From positions 2,232,001-2,296,000 of the forward strand of contig NZ_CP099489.1 in NCBI RefSeq assembly GCF_023923225.1: a stretch of DNA of 64,000 nt, read 5' to 3'. This DNA comes from Ornithinimicrobium faecis (GTDB lineage Bacteria > Actinomycetota > Actinomycetes > Actinomycetales > Dermatophilaceae). Position numbers and translations under genes: made by a program. This document shows, one piece after another, positions 36,609 through 47,602 of the stretch. Every line of letters starts with the position of its first letter. The stretch's first letter is position 1. A model generated the notes under the pieces. The model searched no databases and was not told where the DNA came from. It saw only the letters and a program-made list of their open reading frames with translations.

Positions 36609-37429
36609 CGCTCCACCCCATCGGGACGGTGCTGCGCCTGCTGCGGCAGGAGTTCCCCGAACTCACCGTCTCCAAGATCCGTTTCCTCGAGACCGAGGGG
36701 TTGGTGCTGCCCCAGCGTCGCGAGTCCGGGCAGCGGGCCTTCACCGATGAGGACATCGACCGGCTCCGGTTTGTCCTGCGCGCTCAGCGCGACCGGTTCT
36801 GGCCGCTGAAGGTCATCAAGGCGGCCCTGGACCGGATGGATCTGGGGCTGGACCCCTCCACCCCAGCCGGTGGTTCCGACCAGACCCGGTATGCCGAGGG
36901 CTCGCCGAGCGAGCAGGGTCCACCGTCGGCGTCGCCTGGCACCGACGCGGGGGAGGGCCCCGCTGCCGGGGAGTCGGGCTCCACCGGGGGCAGCGGGTCC
37001 GATCATCCTGAGCCCGTGGGGGCTCGGTTGCCCACCGCCGGCCAGCTGCGTCGGCGCCGGACCATTCGACTCACCCCCAGCGAGCTGCGCGAGCACACCG
37101 GGCTCGACGTCGCGGCCTACACCCAGCTCAAGGCGTTCGGCCTGATCCGCACCGACGCCAGTGGGCGCCACGGAGCTGACGACCTCGACGTGGCCCGCGA
37201 GTGCACGACGCTGGCGGCGCACGGGCTCGAGCCGCGCCACCTGAGGCTGTTCCGGGTCGCCGCAGACCGCGAGATCGGACTGGCCCAGCAGATCCTGGAG
37301 CCGGTGCGCCGCAGGCGGGCCCGCGGCGCCGCCGACGCCGACCCCGAGCAGCTCGAGGCCGAGATCCTGGCGCGCACCCTGGCACTGCACGTCGCCCTGG
37401 TGCGGGCAGGTCTGGGGCAGACGCAGTAA
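36605..37429 (+). CDS. MerR-family regulator (FtsR/Rv1828-like)
   Basis: It is a winged-helix DNA-binding regulator. In related actinobacteria this protein (FtsR) activates ftsZ. The 274-residue protein has the MerR-like helix-turn-helix LTVSKIRFLETEGLVLPQR, with ESGQRAFTDEDIDRLRFVLRAQRDRFWPLKVIK. A Gly/Ser/Pro-rich linker (about 80-150) follows, then a C-terminal helical domain with ARECTTLAAHGLEPRHLRLF. The GTG overlaps the FHA stop. The linker is longer than in mycobacteria. Confidence 0.87.
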   Translation: MTLHPIGTVLRLLRQEFPELTVSKIRFLETEGLVLPQRRESGQRAFTDEDIDRLRFVLRAQRDRFWPLKVIKAALDRMDLGLDPSTPAGGSDQTRYAEGSPSEQGPPSASPGTDAGEGPAAGESGSTGGSGSDHPEPVGARLPTAGQLRRRRTIRLTPSELREHTGLDVAAYTQLKAFGLIRTDASGRHGADDLDVARECTTLAAHGLEPRHLRLFRVAADREIGLAQQILEPVRRRRARGAADADPEQLEAEILARTLALHVALVRAGLGQTQ

Positions 37430-37432
37430 CCT
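37427..37432 (+). promoter_or_regulatory. -10 box TAACCT overlapping the ftsR-like stop
   Basis: The TAA stop of the MerR gene is also the first half of TAACCT, six bases upstream of GTG 37439. The DUF151 gene therefore probably has a leaderless promoter inside the upstream gene. Confidence 0.5.
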
Positions 37433-37438
37433 GGCAGG

Positions 37439-37936
37439 GTGAAGGAGTTGGACGTCCTGGGTGTGCGCGTCGAGATGCCGACCAACAACCCCATCGTGCT
37501 GCTGCGGGAGCGAGAGGGTCAGCGCTACCTGCCGATCTGGATCGCCGCGCCGGAGGCCACCGCGATCGCCTATGCCCAACAGGGGGTGCAACCGCCGCGA
37601 CCGCTGACGCACGACCTGATGGTCACGCTGATCGCCGACCTGGGGCACCGTCTGGAGGAGGTGCGGATCACCTCCATGGAGGACAACATCTTCTATGCCG
37701 TCCTGGTGCTCGACGGCACCAAGGAGATCTCGGCCCGCCCCTCCGACGCGATCGCGCTCGCGCTGCGGGCCGGCACCCCGATCCTGGCGTCCGAGGATGT
37801 CCTCGACGCTGCGGGCGTCGCGATGGCCGTCGAGGATGAGGACGAGGTCGAGCGGTTCCGCGAGTTTCTCGATCAGGTCTCCGCGGAGGACTTTGAGGCC
37901 GGCAGTGACGACACCCCCCCGGACCCGCAGCCGTGA
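37439..37936 (+). CDS. DUF151 bifunctional-nuclease-family protein
   Basis: This is a homologue of Rv1829 and of the Thermotoga TM0160 fold; DNase/RNase activity was reported for plant relatives, not for this group. The 165-residue protein has VRVEMPTNNPIVLLRE, YLPIWIAAPEATAIAYAQQG and SARPSDAIALALRAGTPI. The C-terminal tail is acidic. Start GTG 37439 is set by the TAACCT box. Confidence 0.88.
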   Translation: MKELDVLGVRVEMPTNNPIVLLREREGQRYLPIWIAAPEATAIAYAQQGVQPPRPLTHDLMVTLIADLGHRLEEVRITSMEDNIFYAVLVLDGTKEISARPSDAIALALRAGTPILASEDVLDAAGVAMAVEDEDEVERFREFLDQVSAEDFEAGSDDTPPDPQP

Positions 37937-38023
37937 GAGCGAATTCACCGGATCGCGGCCCTTCCCAGCGTGGCGGTCATTGACCCGGGGATCAAGAGGG
38001 CTTACCGTCGAATCACACCAACG

Positions 38024-38029
38024 TAGTCT
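38024..38029 (+). promoter_or_regulatory. -10 box TAGTCT for the second MerR gene
   Basis: TAGTCT is seven bases before ATG 38037. GAGGAG in the gap could also act in ribosome binding if transcription starts a little earlier. Confidence 0.45.
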
Positions 38030-38036
38030 TGAGGAG

Positions 38037-38615
38037 ATGCCAGTGGGCACTGGAGCTGAAGTGCGCGGGCCGCAGGAAGCGGGCACGCCCGAGCAGGGTC
38101 TGCTGTTCACCTCGGACGTCCCCGCCCTGCAGGAGGGCATCGGCTATCGCGGCCCCACGGCCTGCGGCGCCGCCGGGGTGACCTACCGCCAGCTCGACTA
38201 CTGGGCCCGGACCGGCCTGGTGGAGCCCTCGGTGCGCAACCCCTCCGGCTCGGGCACGCAGCGGCTCTACAGCTTCCGCGACATCCTGGTCCTGAAGATC
38301 ATCAAGCGTCTGCTCGACACCGGTGTGTCCCTGCAGCAGATCCGGGTGGCCATCACCCAGCTGCGCGAGCGCGGTGTCCAGGACCTGGCCAACATCACCT
38401 TGATGAGTGACGGCGCCAGCGTCTATGAGTGCACCTCCGATGACCAGGTGATCGACCTGGTCCGCGGCGGCCAGGGCGTCTTCGGCATCGCCATCGGCAG
38501 CGTCTGGCGCGAGGTGGAGGGGACGTTGTCCTCGATGCCGAGCGAGCGCGCCGAGGACCCCGGCACCGGGGACGACGAGCTCTCCCAGCGTCGCCGCGCC
38601 CGCAAGACCAGCTGA
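38037..38615 (+). CDS. MerR-family regulator (Rv1830-like)
   Basis: The 192-residue protein has the helix-turn-helix AGVTYRQLDYWARTGLVEPS, then GTQRLYSFRDILVLKIIKRLLDTGVSLQQIR and a C-terminal region with SVYECTSDDQVIDLVRGGQGVFGIA. Its targets are unknown; the M. tuberculosis homologue is essential-like. A different paralogue lies 1.4 kb upstream. The protein ends in a basic tail. The gene is followed by the glycine riboswitch of gcvP. Confidence 0.88.
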   Translation: MPVGTGAEVRGPQEAGTPEQGLLFTSDVPALQEGIGYRGPTACGAAGVTYRQLDYWARTGLVEPSVRNPSGSGTQRLYSFRDILVLKIIKRLLDTGVSLQQIRVAITQLRERGVQDLANITLMSDGASVYECTSDDQVIDLVRGGQGVFGIAIGSVWREVEGTLSSMPSERAEDPGTGDDELSQRRRARKTS

Positions 38616-38710
38616 CAGGTCCGCACCCGCCGGGCCGACCCTCGGCATACGTCGGTGTGACCCGACCCACCGTCGATCTGGGCGGGTGCTCACTTTTGCG
38701 CTGGATTGGC

Positions 38711-38716
38711 TAGACT
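38711..38716 (+). promoter_or_regulatory. -10 box TAGACT for the gcvP leader
   Basis: TAGACT lies just ahead of the riboswitch; transcription would start near 38723. No strong -35 is seen. Confidence 0.5.
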
Positions 38717-38729
38717 CGGCCGTGCTGTT

Positions 38730-38856
38730 GACACCGCGCGTGAGAGTCCTCACCTTCACGTGGGGCGCCGAAGGGGCAATCTCCCCGCCAAGCTCTCAGG
38801 CGCCAGGAACGTGCGGGACAGGCAACTCTGAACGGGACACCCGGACAGAGGGGGCA
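38730..38856 (+). promoter_or_regulatory. Glycine riboswitch (single aptamer)
   Basis: The leader has the conserved glycine-aptamer words in order: GTGAGAGTCC, GCGCCGAAGGGGCAA, AGCTCTCAGGCGCC and CCGGACAGAGGGG. A helix made by GTGGGGCG and its partner closes the core. It ends 17 bases before the gcvP ATG, with AAGGAGC between. It should switch on gcvP when glycine is high, by exposing the ribosome site or stopping termination. Only one full set of core words is present. Confidence 0.9.
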
Positions 38857-38872
38857 GACGCAAGGAGCACCC

Positions 38873-41686
<2,814 letters not shown>

Positions 41687-41731
41687 GCCAGCGCTCCGGA
41701 CTGACCTGATTCCCCTGGTTCAGCACGACAC

Positions 41732-41760
41732 TTGTCGCCGGTCCCAGGTTGCCCTAGACT
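41732..41760 (+). promoter_or_regulatory. Promoter of the S1 protease operon
   Basis: TTGTCG (41732-41737) and TAGACT (41755-41760) are 17 bases apart, followed by GGGGAGG before ATG 41785. Confidence 0.55.
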
Positions 41761-41784
41761 CAGCCAACACCTCGGGGAGGCACC

Positions 41785-43251
41785 ATGGTTGGTGGAGTCA
41801 TGACACGCCGTCGGCGGGGGTTCCTCGCGGTAGCGATGCTGTTGGTGCTTGGCCTGGTGAATCCAACCGCACCGTCGGTTAGTCACGAACCTGGCGGGGC
41901 CGCGCCTTTGTCTGCTGACTCTGTGGCATACGCCACATCAGCGCACGTGGTCACCGGGATCATAGGGCGACAAAGCCTACCTGACTGGCTCCCGAGTGGC
42001 CGTGTGTCACAGAAGGAGTTGGAGGCGTTCGAGGCTGAGTTGGTGGCCCGGGCGAGTGCTCCCGAAGGGGTAGATGTGACCTATGACCCTGACCTCTCCT
42101 TTGGTGGTTTGTCGGTCGCCGCGCTTGAGGACACAGTGTTCGCGGCGTATGACCTTGGGCTCTCCGTGGAGGAGGTGTTGGAGCGCGGCACCTACGCGAA
42201 CGATCTGGGCACCTTGGCGGCGACATGGGAGAGCAGGCCAGGGTATGCCGGGTGGGGTTTTGACGGGTCCGTTCCGTATGTCATCTGGGAGGGGGAGATC
42301 CCTCGTGATGTTACTTCGGAGCTGGCAACTGCTCGGTATCCAATGGTGCAGGTGTACACCTCGAATTTCGATCTGGCTGACATGGAAGCAGCGTCTGCTG
42401 CTGTGCTGGACCAGTTGACCTCGAGTGTGAATGGTGATCGCGTTGTCTTCGTCGATATCGATCCACGTGGTGCCAAACTCTCGGTAACGACGAGTGCGCC
42501 GCTGAGTGCCGCTGAGCCCCGGGCAGTTACGCAGACTGATCCGGCGTTCCGAATTGAGTACAGCGTTCAGGGCGACATCCAATATAGTCCGGAACGCGAG
42601 TCGCAAGTGAGCGATCATACTAAGGCACCTCCCTTACCGGCCCCTTCCGCAGTCCCCCTCGCGCCGATCGCTCTCCGCGGGGGAGCCAGCTTCAAGTGTA
42701 CGTCTGGGTTCACCATCGTTAACATGAGCTCAGGGACGAAAAGACTCGCGACAGCTGGCCACTGTGCCACGCATGGCGCTTCACGGCCCTATCGGAATCA
42801 TCCAGTCGATGACAATTCCTCAGCCACACTCTACTCACCCATCACGTACTGGGATAACGGTTACGACTGGGGTCATTATGCCACTGGTATCAACAATGCC
42901 TTGGCGACATACTATTACGATTACAATGCGAAGCGCTACGTAAAAGGAGTCGGCTCACCTGGGCACGGGCAGATACTCAGCGTGTTTGGGTGGGCCACGA
43001 GGGCGAGGAAGTCAGCGATCGTCTCCGTCTTTTCGCGTTCGTGTTCTGGTGGGGCGGATGACGGAAAGACACATGCGTTGACCGTCATGGATCGACATAA
43101 GACGCAGTCCGGAGATAGCGGTGGGCCCTGGTTCACCTCGACTCACGCGTATGGCGTCCACTCAGGAACCTGCACGGAGACTGGGGGGACAAACAGTTTT
43201 ACCCGGGTGGGAATCTTTCCGTCCCGGGGTTGGAGGGTCCTGACCCAATGA
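41785..43251 (+). CDS. Secreted S1-family serine protease with propeptide
   Basis: It is an exported trypsin/streptogrisin-like protease of 488 residues. The signal peptide is MTRRRRGFLAVAMLLVLGLV plus AxA-like sites near residue 40. A propeptide-like region runs to about residue 295. The catalytic domain has His326 (TAGHCATHG), likely Asp361 (YDWGHY) and Ser445 (SGDSGGPWF), with Cys305/Cys327 and Cys420/Cys463 that may pair. Codon use in the protease domain is clearly more A/T-rich than in the neighbours, suggesting transfer. ATG 41800 is an alternative start. It overlaps the next lipoprotein gene. Confidence 0.88.
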   Translation: MVGGVMTRRRRGFLAVAMLLVLGLVNPTAPSVSHEPGGAAPLSADSVAYATSAHVVTGIIGRQSLPDWLPSGRVSQKELEAFEAELVARASAPEGVDVTYDPDLSFGGLSVAALEDTVFAAYDLGLSVEEVLERGTYANDLGTLAATWESRPGYAGWGFDGSVPYVIWEGEIPRDVTSELATARYPMVQVYTSNFDLADMEAASAAVLDQLTSSVNGDRVVFVDIDPRGAKLSVTTSAPLSAAEPRAVTQTDPAFRIEYSVQGDIQYSPERESQVSDHTKAPPLPAPSAVPLAPIALRGGASFKCTSGFTIVNMSSGTKRLATAGHCATHGASRPYRNHPVDDNSSATLYSPITYWDNGYDWGHYATGINNALATYYYDYNAKRYVKGVGSPGHGQILSVFGWATRARKSAIVSVFSRSCSGGADDGKTHALTVMDRHKTQSGDSGGPWFTSTHAYGVHSGTCTETGGTNSFTRVGIFPSRGWRVLTQ

Positions 43252-43718
43252 GACCGTCAACGTGGCTGAGCATTCGCCTGAGGTCGTCGGTGGCGCTGAT
43301 GAGCAGTGCCGCGGTAATCCTAGTGTTCGCAGGATGCTCGAGTGATGGAGGCGACGCGCTGAACCCCTCCGAGGGGCCAAGCCGGTCCGACACGACGAGC
43401 ACCGGCCCGCAGCTGGCCATCACGGCCGAGCGCGAGCCCAGTGGATTGGAGGGTGCTGTTGGGGGTGAGGTGGTGGACGTCAAGGGATGCCTGGGGCTCC
43501 AGGGGCTGGACGCAGAGCTGGGTGTGTTGTCGTTGCCTCCGGGCACCGAGCCTATCGAGGGCGGGGCGCGCCTGCCCGATGGCAGAGAATTGGTGCTGGG
43601 CGACGATGATGCCTTCGTCCCAGGCATGTGGATGGGCCCCGAAGATCCTGGTTACCCCGAGGACGACTATGACTGCCTCGGCGGAGCCATCGTCCTCGTC
43701 TTCGCCCCACGGCCCTGA
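43248..43718 (+). CDS. Small predicted lipoprotein
   Basis: I do not recognise the family. The 156-residue protein has a lipoprotein signal (ALMSSAAVILVFAGCSS, lipobox FAGC) and a Ser/Thr-rich linker. The small acidic domain has VVDVKGCLGLQGLDAELGVL, DGRELVLGDDDAFVPG and DDYDCLGGAIVL with two Cys. Its ATG overlaps the S1 protease stop, so the pair is co-translated; it could be an inhibitor or partner of the protease. Confidence 0.75.
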   Translation: MRPSTWLSIRLRSSVALMSSAAVILVFAGCSSDGGDALNPSEGPSRSDTTSTGPQLAITAEREPSGLEGAVGGEVVDVKGCLGLQGLDAELGVLSLPPGTEPIEGGARLPDGRELVLGDDDAFVPGMWMGPEDPGYPEDDYDCLGGAIVLVFAPRP

Positions 43719-43783
43719 CAGCTGGTGGACCGCTGTGTGAGCCGTGATCTGGTGTCGACCGCCCCAGGTGGCGCGGATCTGAT

Positions 43784-43789
43784 TAGGCT
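43784..43789 (+). promoter_or_regulatory. -10 box TAGGCT upstream of the GCS2-type gene
   Basis: TAGGCT precedes an AAGGAGG site and ATG 43813, giving a leader of about 17 bases. Confidence 0.5.
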
Positions 43790-43812
43790 GTGCGCAACGC
43801 AAGGAGGCGCCC

Positions 43813-45342
43813 ATGGGTCAGGAAGTCAGTTCCGCCGCATTCAGCCGGGAGGACCGGTTGGCCTATCGCCACAAGGTCCTGCAGTCACTCGATGTCTTCG
43901 AGCACATGCTCGAGCAGAGCAGGTTCGACTTCACCCGACCCCAGATGGGGCTGGAGATCGAGCTCAACCTGGTGGACGCCAACCTGGACCCGGCGCTGCT
44001 CAACGAGCGGGTGCTCGAGGAGCTGGAGGGCAGCGAGTTCGACTTCCAGGCCGAGGTCGGGCGCTACAACATCGAGATGAACGTGCCCCCGCGGCCGATG
44101 GCCGGGGACCAGGCGGTGCGGTTGGAGCGGTGGCTCAACGAGTCCCTGCGCCGAGCCGGGGACGCTGCTCGGGGGCACGGGGCGCAGGTGGTGGCTGTCG
44201 GCATACTCCCGACCCTGATGCAGGAGCTGTTCGACGACGAGTGGCTCAGCCTCGGGGTGCGCTACACCGCGCTCAACAACGCGATCCTGTCCGAGCGCGG
44301 TGACGGCCTGGAGCTCGACATCGAGGGCGAGACCGGCGAGCGGTTCTCCGGCTATTTCGAGACCATCGGTCCGCTGTCGGGGTGCACCTCGGTGCAGCTG
44401 CACCAGCAGGTGACCCCGCAGGACTTCCCGATGTACTGGAACGCTGCCTCGGCGATCACCGGCGTGCAGGTCGCCCTGGCCGCGAACTCGCCCTACCTGT
44501 TCGGGCGGCGGCTGTGGGCCGAGACCCGCATCCCGCTGTTCAGCCAGATGGTGGACACCCGCTCGCTGGAGCACAAGGCGCAGGGCGTGCGGCCGCGGGC
44601 CTACTTCGGAGACCGCTGGATCACCTCGATCTTCGACCTGTTCGAGGAAAACGTCCGGTGCTTCCCGGCGCTGCTGCCCGAGCAGACCGACGAGGACCCG
44701 GTGGCGGTCTACAAGTCCGGTGAGGTGCCCACCCTCGGCGAGCTGCGCCTGCACAACGGCACGGTCTATCGGTGGAACCGGCCGATCTATGACAACGTGC
44801 GCGGGGTGCCGCACCTGCGGGTCGAGAACCGTGTGCTGCCCGCCGGGCCGACCGTGATCGACATGGTGGCCAACGCGTGCTTCTACTACGGACTGCTGGA
44901 AAAGTTCACCAGCAGCGGACGCCCGATCTGGACCAAGATGCCGTTCGAGGATGCGGAGAACAACTTCGAGGAGGCGGCCCGCCACGGCATCACCTCCACG
45001 CTGTCCTGGCCCGGCTTCGGACGGGTCCCGGTCACCGATCTGGTCACCGAGCACCTGCTGCCGCTGGCCGACGAGGGGCTGGCCGGTCTGGGGCTGCGCC
45101 GCGAGGTGCGCAGCCACTATCTCGACGTGATCGCCGAGCGCTGTCGCTCAGGGCAGAACGGCTCGTCCTGGCAGGTGGCCTGCACGGAGCACTTCGAGGC
45201 GCAGGGCGATGACCGACCCACCGCGCTGCACAAGATGTTTGCGCTCTATGCCGAGCACAGCGAGGCCAACGAGCCGGTGCACAGCTGGGAGCTGCCCACG
45301 GCCAGCGCCACCGAGAGCGAGGCGGCCGCAGTCAGCTCCTGA
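43813..45342 (+). CDS. Glutamate--cysteine ligase family protein (GCS2-like)
   Basis: The fold is that of carboxylate-amine ligases. The 509-residue protein has the substrate-binding GLEIELNLVDAN, VGRYNIEMNVPPRPM, GCTSVQLHQQVTPQDFP and RVENRVLPAGPTVIDMVANA. Related actinobacterial proteins are annotated as glutamate-cysteine ligase or as ergothioneine/mycothiol-related, and no ergothioneine genes are beside it. The true amine substrate is therefore open. AAGGAGG precedes ATG 43813. The 3' end overlaps the convergent phosphatase by 11 bases. Confidence 0.82.
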   Translation: MGQEVSSAAFSREDRLAYRHKVLQSLDVFEHMLEQSRFDFTRPQMGLEIELNLVDANLDPALLNERVLEELEGSEFDFQAEVGRYNIEMNVPPRPMAGDQAVRLERWLNESLRRAGDAARGHGAQVVAVGILPTLMQELFDDEWLSLGVRYTALNNAILSERGDGLELDIEGETGERFSGYFETIGPLSGCTSVQLHQQVTPQDFPMYWNAASAITGVQVALAANSPYLFGRRLWAETRIPLFSQMVDTRSLEHKAQGVRPRAYFGDRWITSIFDLFEENVRCFPALLPEQTDEDPVAVYKSGEVPTLGELRLHNGTVYRWNRPIYDNVRGVPHLRVENRVLPAGPTVIDMVANACFYYGLLEKFTSSGRPIWTKMPFEDAENNFEEAARHGITSTLSWPGFGRVPVTDLVTEHLLPLADEGLAGLGLRREVRSHYLDVIAERCRSGQNGSSWQVACTEHFEAQGDDRPTALHKMFALYAEHSEANEPVHSWELPTASATESEAAAVSS

Positions 45343-45913
45343 GGTTCCAGGCCTCGATGACCGGATCCTCGCGGTGAAAGCCGAGTATGCCGAGGGCACC
45401 GGTCTCGAAGGCCAGGTGCGCCCCGAACCGTGGCTCGGTGCGCAGGAAGACGGCCGTGAGGATGCGCAGCGCCTGACCGTGCCCGAACAGCAGCACGTCA
45501 CCGTCGATGTCGGCGACGGCGCCCAGCACCCGGCTGGCCCGCGCGGCGACCTCCTCAACGGTCTCGCCGGGGGTGTCCCCGGGCGTCACGCCGTCGCTCC
45601 AGACGCTCCAGTCCGTGCCGGTGCGCTCCCGCATCTGCGCGGTGCTCACGCCCTCGACGGCGCCGTAGTCCCACTCCACGAGGTCCGGGTCGATCGTGTC
45701 GATGGTGACTCCCGCGAGCTCGGCGGTGTGCCTGGCGCGCTGCAGCGGTGAGGACCGCACGTGCGCGATGTCGAAGCGTTCGAGCAGCGGTCGCAGCGCC
45801 CTGGCACCCTCCTCACCCGAGGGCAGCAGGGGCAGATCGGTCAGGCCGGTGTGCTGGCCCGACTCGGACCACGTCGTCGCGCCGTGGCGCACCATGATGA
45901 GTCGTTGGGTCAC
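45332..45913 (-). CDS. Histidine phosphatase (phosphoglycerate-mutase superfamily)
   Basis: The 193-residue protein has the phospho-His motif MVRHGATTW, SSPLQRARHTAEL, EWDYGAVEG and the second His in LFGHGQALRIL. Such small members are phosphatases on sugar or acid phosphates; the substrate is not known. The GTG at 45913 has TAGCCT six bases upstream, so it is probably leaderless. It is divergent from the OsmC gene. Confidence 0.87.
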   Translation of the reverse strand: MTQRLIMVRHGATTWSESGQHTGLTDLPLLPSGEEGARALRPLLERFDIAHVRSSPLQRARHTAELAGVTIDTIDPDLVEWDYGAVEGVSTAQMRERTGTDWSVWSDGVTPGDTPGETVEEVAARASRVLGAVADIDGDVLLFGHGQALRILTAVFLRTEPRFGAHLAFETGALGILGFHREDPVIEAWNLRS

Positions 45914-45918
45914 TCTGG

Positions 45919-45925
45919 CAGGCTA
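45919..45925. promoter_or_regulatory. Overlapping divergent -10 elements (phosphatase/OsmC)
   Basis: On the minus strand TAGCCT (45920-45925) is six bases from the phosphatase GTG. On the plus strand CAGGCT (45919-45924) is seven bases before the OsmC ATG at 45932. The two boxes share five bases. Confidence 0.45.
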
Positions 45926-45931
45926 GCCCCC

Positions 45932-46354
45932 ATGAGCTCTGATGACCTGCGCAGCATCACCCTGACCCGGCACACCAAGGGCACCTACGAGGCCGAGAAC
46001 GTCCGGGGAGGACGGTTGACCTTCGGCGACGGCGGGACCAGCGACTTCACCCCGGTGGAACTGTTGCTGACAGCCATGGCGGGCTGTTCGGCGATCGACG
46101 TGGACTACCTGACCTCGCGCCTGGCCGAGCCGACCCAGTTTGACGTGGCAGCCGAGGCCGAGAAGGTGCGCGATGAGCACGGCAACCACCTTGGGGAGGT
46201 CACCATCACCTTCACTGTCCGCTTCCCTGAGGGGGAGGAGGGCGAGACCGCCCGGGTGCGCCTGCCCGATGCTGTCGCGAAGTCTCGGGACCGCCTGTGC
46301 ACCGTCTCTCGCACGGTGCAGCTGGAGACCCCGGTCAGTTATGTCATGACGTGA
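45932..46354 (+). CDS. OsmC family protein
   Basis: The OsmC/Ohr fold reduces organic hydroperoxides using two Cys. The 140-residue protein has FTPVELLLTAMAGCSAIDVDYL (first Cys) and a second Cys in RDRLCTVSRTV. It is of the general OsmC group. The stop overlaps the permease gene start (GTGA). Confidence 0.87.
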   Translation: MSSDDLRSITLTRHTKGTYEAENVRGGRLTFGDGGTSDFTPVELLLTAMAGCSAIDVDYLTSRLAEPTQFDVAAEAEKVRDEHGNHLGEVTITFTVRFPEGEEGETARVRLPDAVAKSRDRLCTVSRTVQLETPVSYVMT

Positions 46355-47589
46355 CCGAGCTCGCCCGCCGGCTCGGACCCGGCGACGCGGTGGCCATCGG
46401 CCTGGGATCGATGATCGGTGCCGGTGCCTTCGTCGTGTGGGGGCCGGCAGCACGTGCCGCCGGATCGTGGCTGCTGCTGAGCCTGCTGCTGGCCGCCATC
46501 GTGGCCGCGTGCAACGCCTGGTCCTCGGGCGCCCTGGCGGCCCGTTATCCGTCAGCCGGCGGCACCTACGTCTATGGCCGGGAGCGGATCGGCCCGTTCG
46601 CCGGCTATCTGGCGGGTTGGTCGTTCGTGGTCGGCAAGATCGCCTCCTGCGCGGCGATGGCCATGGCGATCGCCGCCTATGTCGCGCCAGGGCAGGAGCG
46701 GCTGGCGGCAGTCGTGGCGGTGCTGGTGATCACCGTGCTCAACCTCAGCGGGGTCCAGCGCTCGGCCGGTGTCTCGAAGGTGATCGTGACCATCGTCCTG
46801 GCGGTGCTCGCCGCAGTGCTGGTGGCCGGGCTGGCCGGAGGCACCGGGTCGGCCCACCCGGGGATGTGGACCCAGGGCGCGACTCCGTATGGCGTCCTGC
46901 AGGGCGCTGGTCTGATCTTCTTCGCCTTCGCGGGCTATGCCCGCATCGCCACCCTCGCCGAGGAGGTGCGTGATCCGGAGCGCACGATCCCGCGGGCCAT
47001 CGCGATCACCGTGGTGACCGTCCTGGGGCTCTACGCCATCCTCGCTGTCCTGACCCTCGGCATACTCGGCCCTGAGCAGTTGGCGGTTGTGCCGGACCCG
47101 GTCGCGGCGGCGACTGCCGTGGTGCTGGGGGAGCCGTGGGTCTGGGCGGTGCGGGCCGTGGCCGCCCTGGCTGCGTGTGGCGCGCTGCTCAACCTGATCC
47201 TGGGCATCTCCCGGACCTCGCTGGCCATGGCGCGGGACGGCTATCTGCCCCAGGTGCTGACGCGCATCGATCGTCGTCAGGTGCCGCGCAACGCGGAGCT
47301 GGCGGTCGGTGCCATCGTCATCGCCCTGGTCCTGATCGTCGATCTGCGCGGAGCCATCGGGTTCTCCAGTTTCGGGGTGCTGACCTACTACGCCGTCGCC
47401 AACGCGAGCGCCTGGACGTTGCGCGGCGACTGGCGTGGTGCCCCCGTGGTGCCGGCTGCGGGGCTGGTGGGCTGCGTCGTCCTGGCGGTCATGCTGCCCT
47501 GGCAGTCCGTGGTGGCAGGGGTTGTGGTGCTCGCGGTCGGCACCGTCTGGTTCCTCATTTTTCAGTGGCGGTCCAGGCAGCACGCGTAG
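46351..47589 (+). CDS. APC family amino acid permease
   Basis: It is a secondary transporter of amino acids or amines, 412 residues with about 12 hydrophobic segments. The APC-type first helix motif is VAIGLGSMIGAGAFVVWGPAA, and the YPSAGGTYVYGRER loop and FFAFAGYARIATLAEEVRDPERTIPRAI segments are typical. The substrate cannot be told. GTG 46351 overlaps the OsmC stop. Confidence 0.87.
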   Translation: MTELARRLGPGDAVAIGLGSMIGAGAFVVWGPAARAAGSWLLLSLLLAAIVAACNAWSSGALAARYPSAGGTYVYGRERIGPFAGYLAGWSFVVGKIASCAAMAMAIAAYVAPGQERLAAVVAVLVITVLNLSGVQRSAGVSKVIVTIVLAVLAAVLVAGLAGGTGSAHPGMWTQGATPYGVLQGAGLIFFAFAGYARIATLAEEVRDPERTIPRAIAITVVTVLGLYAILAVLTLGILGPEQLAVVPDPVAAATAVVLGEPWVWAVRAVAALAACGALLNLILGISRTSLAMARDGYLPQVLTRIDRRQVPRNAELAVGAIVIALVLIVDLRGAIGFSSFGVLTYYAVANASAWTLRGDWRGAPVVPAAGLVGCVVLAVMLPWQSVVAGVVVLAVGTVWFLIFQWRSRQHA

Positions 47590-47602
47590 GACACTTGCGC
47601 CC

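Noticed and set aside
38730..38856. Tandem glycine riboswitch
   Set aside because: Only one copy of the GCCGAAGGGGCAA core and one CTCTCAGG word are seen.
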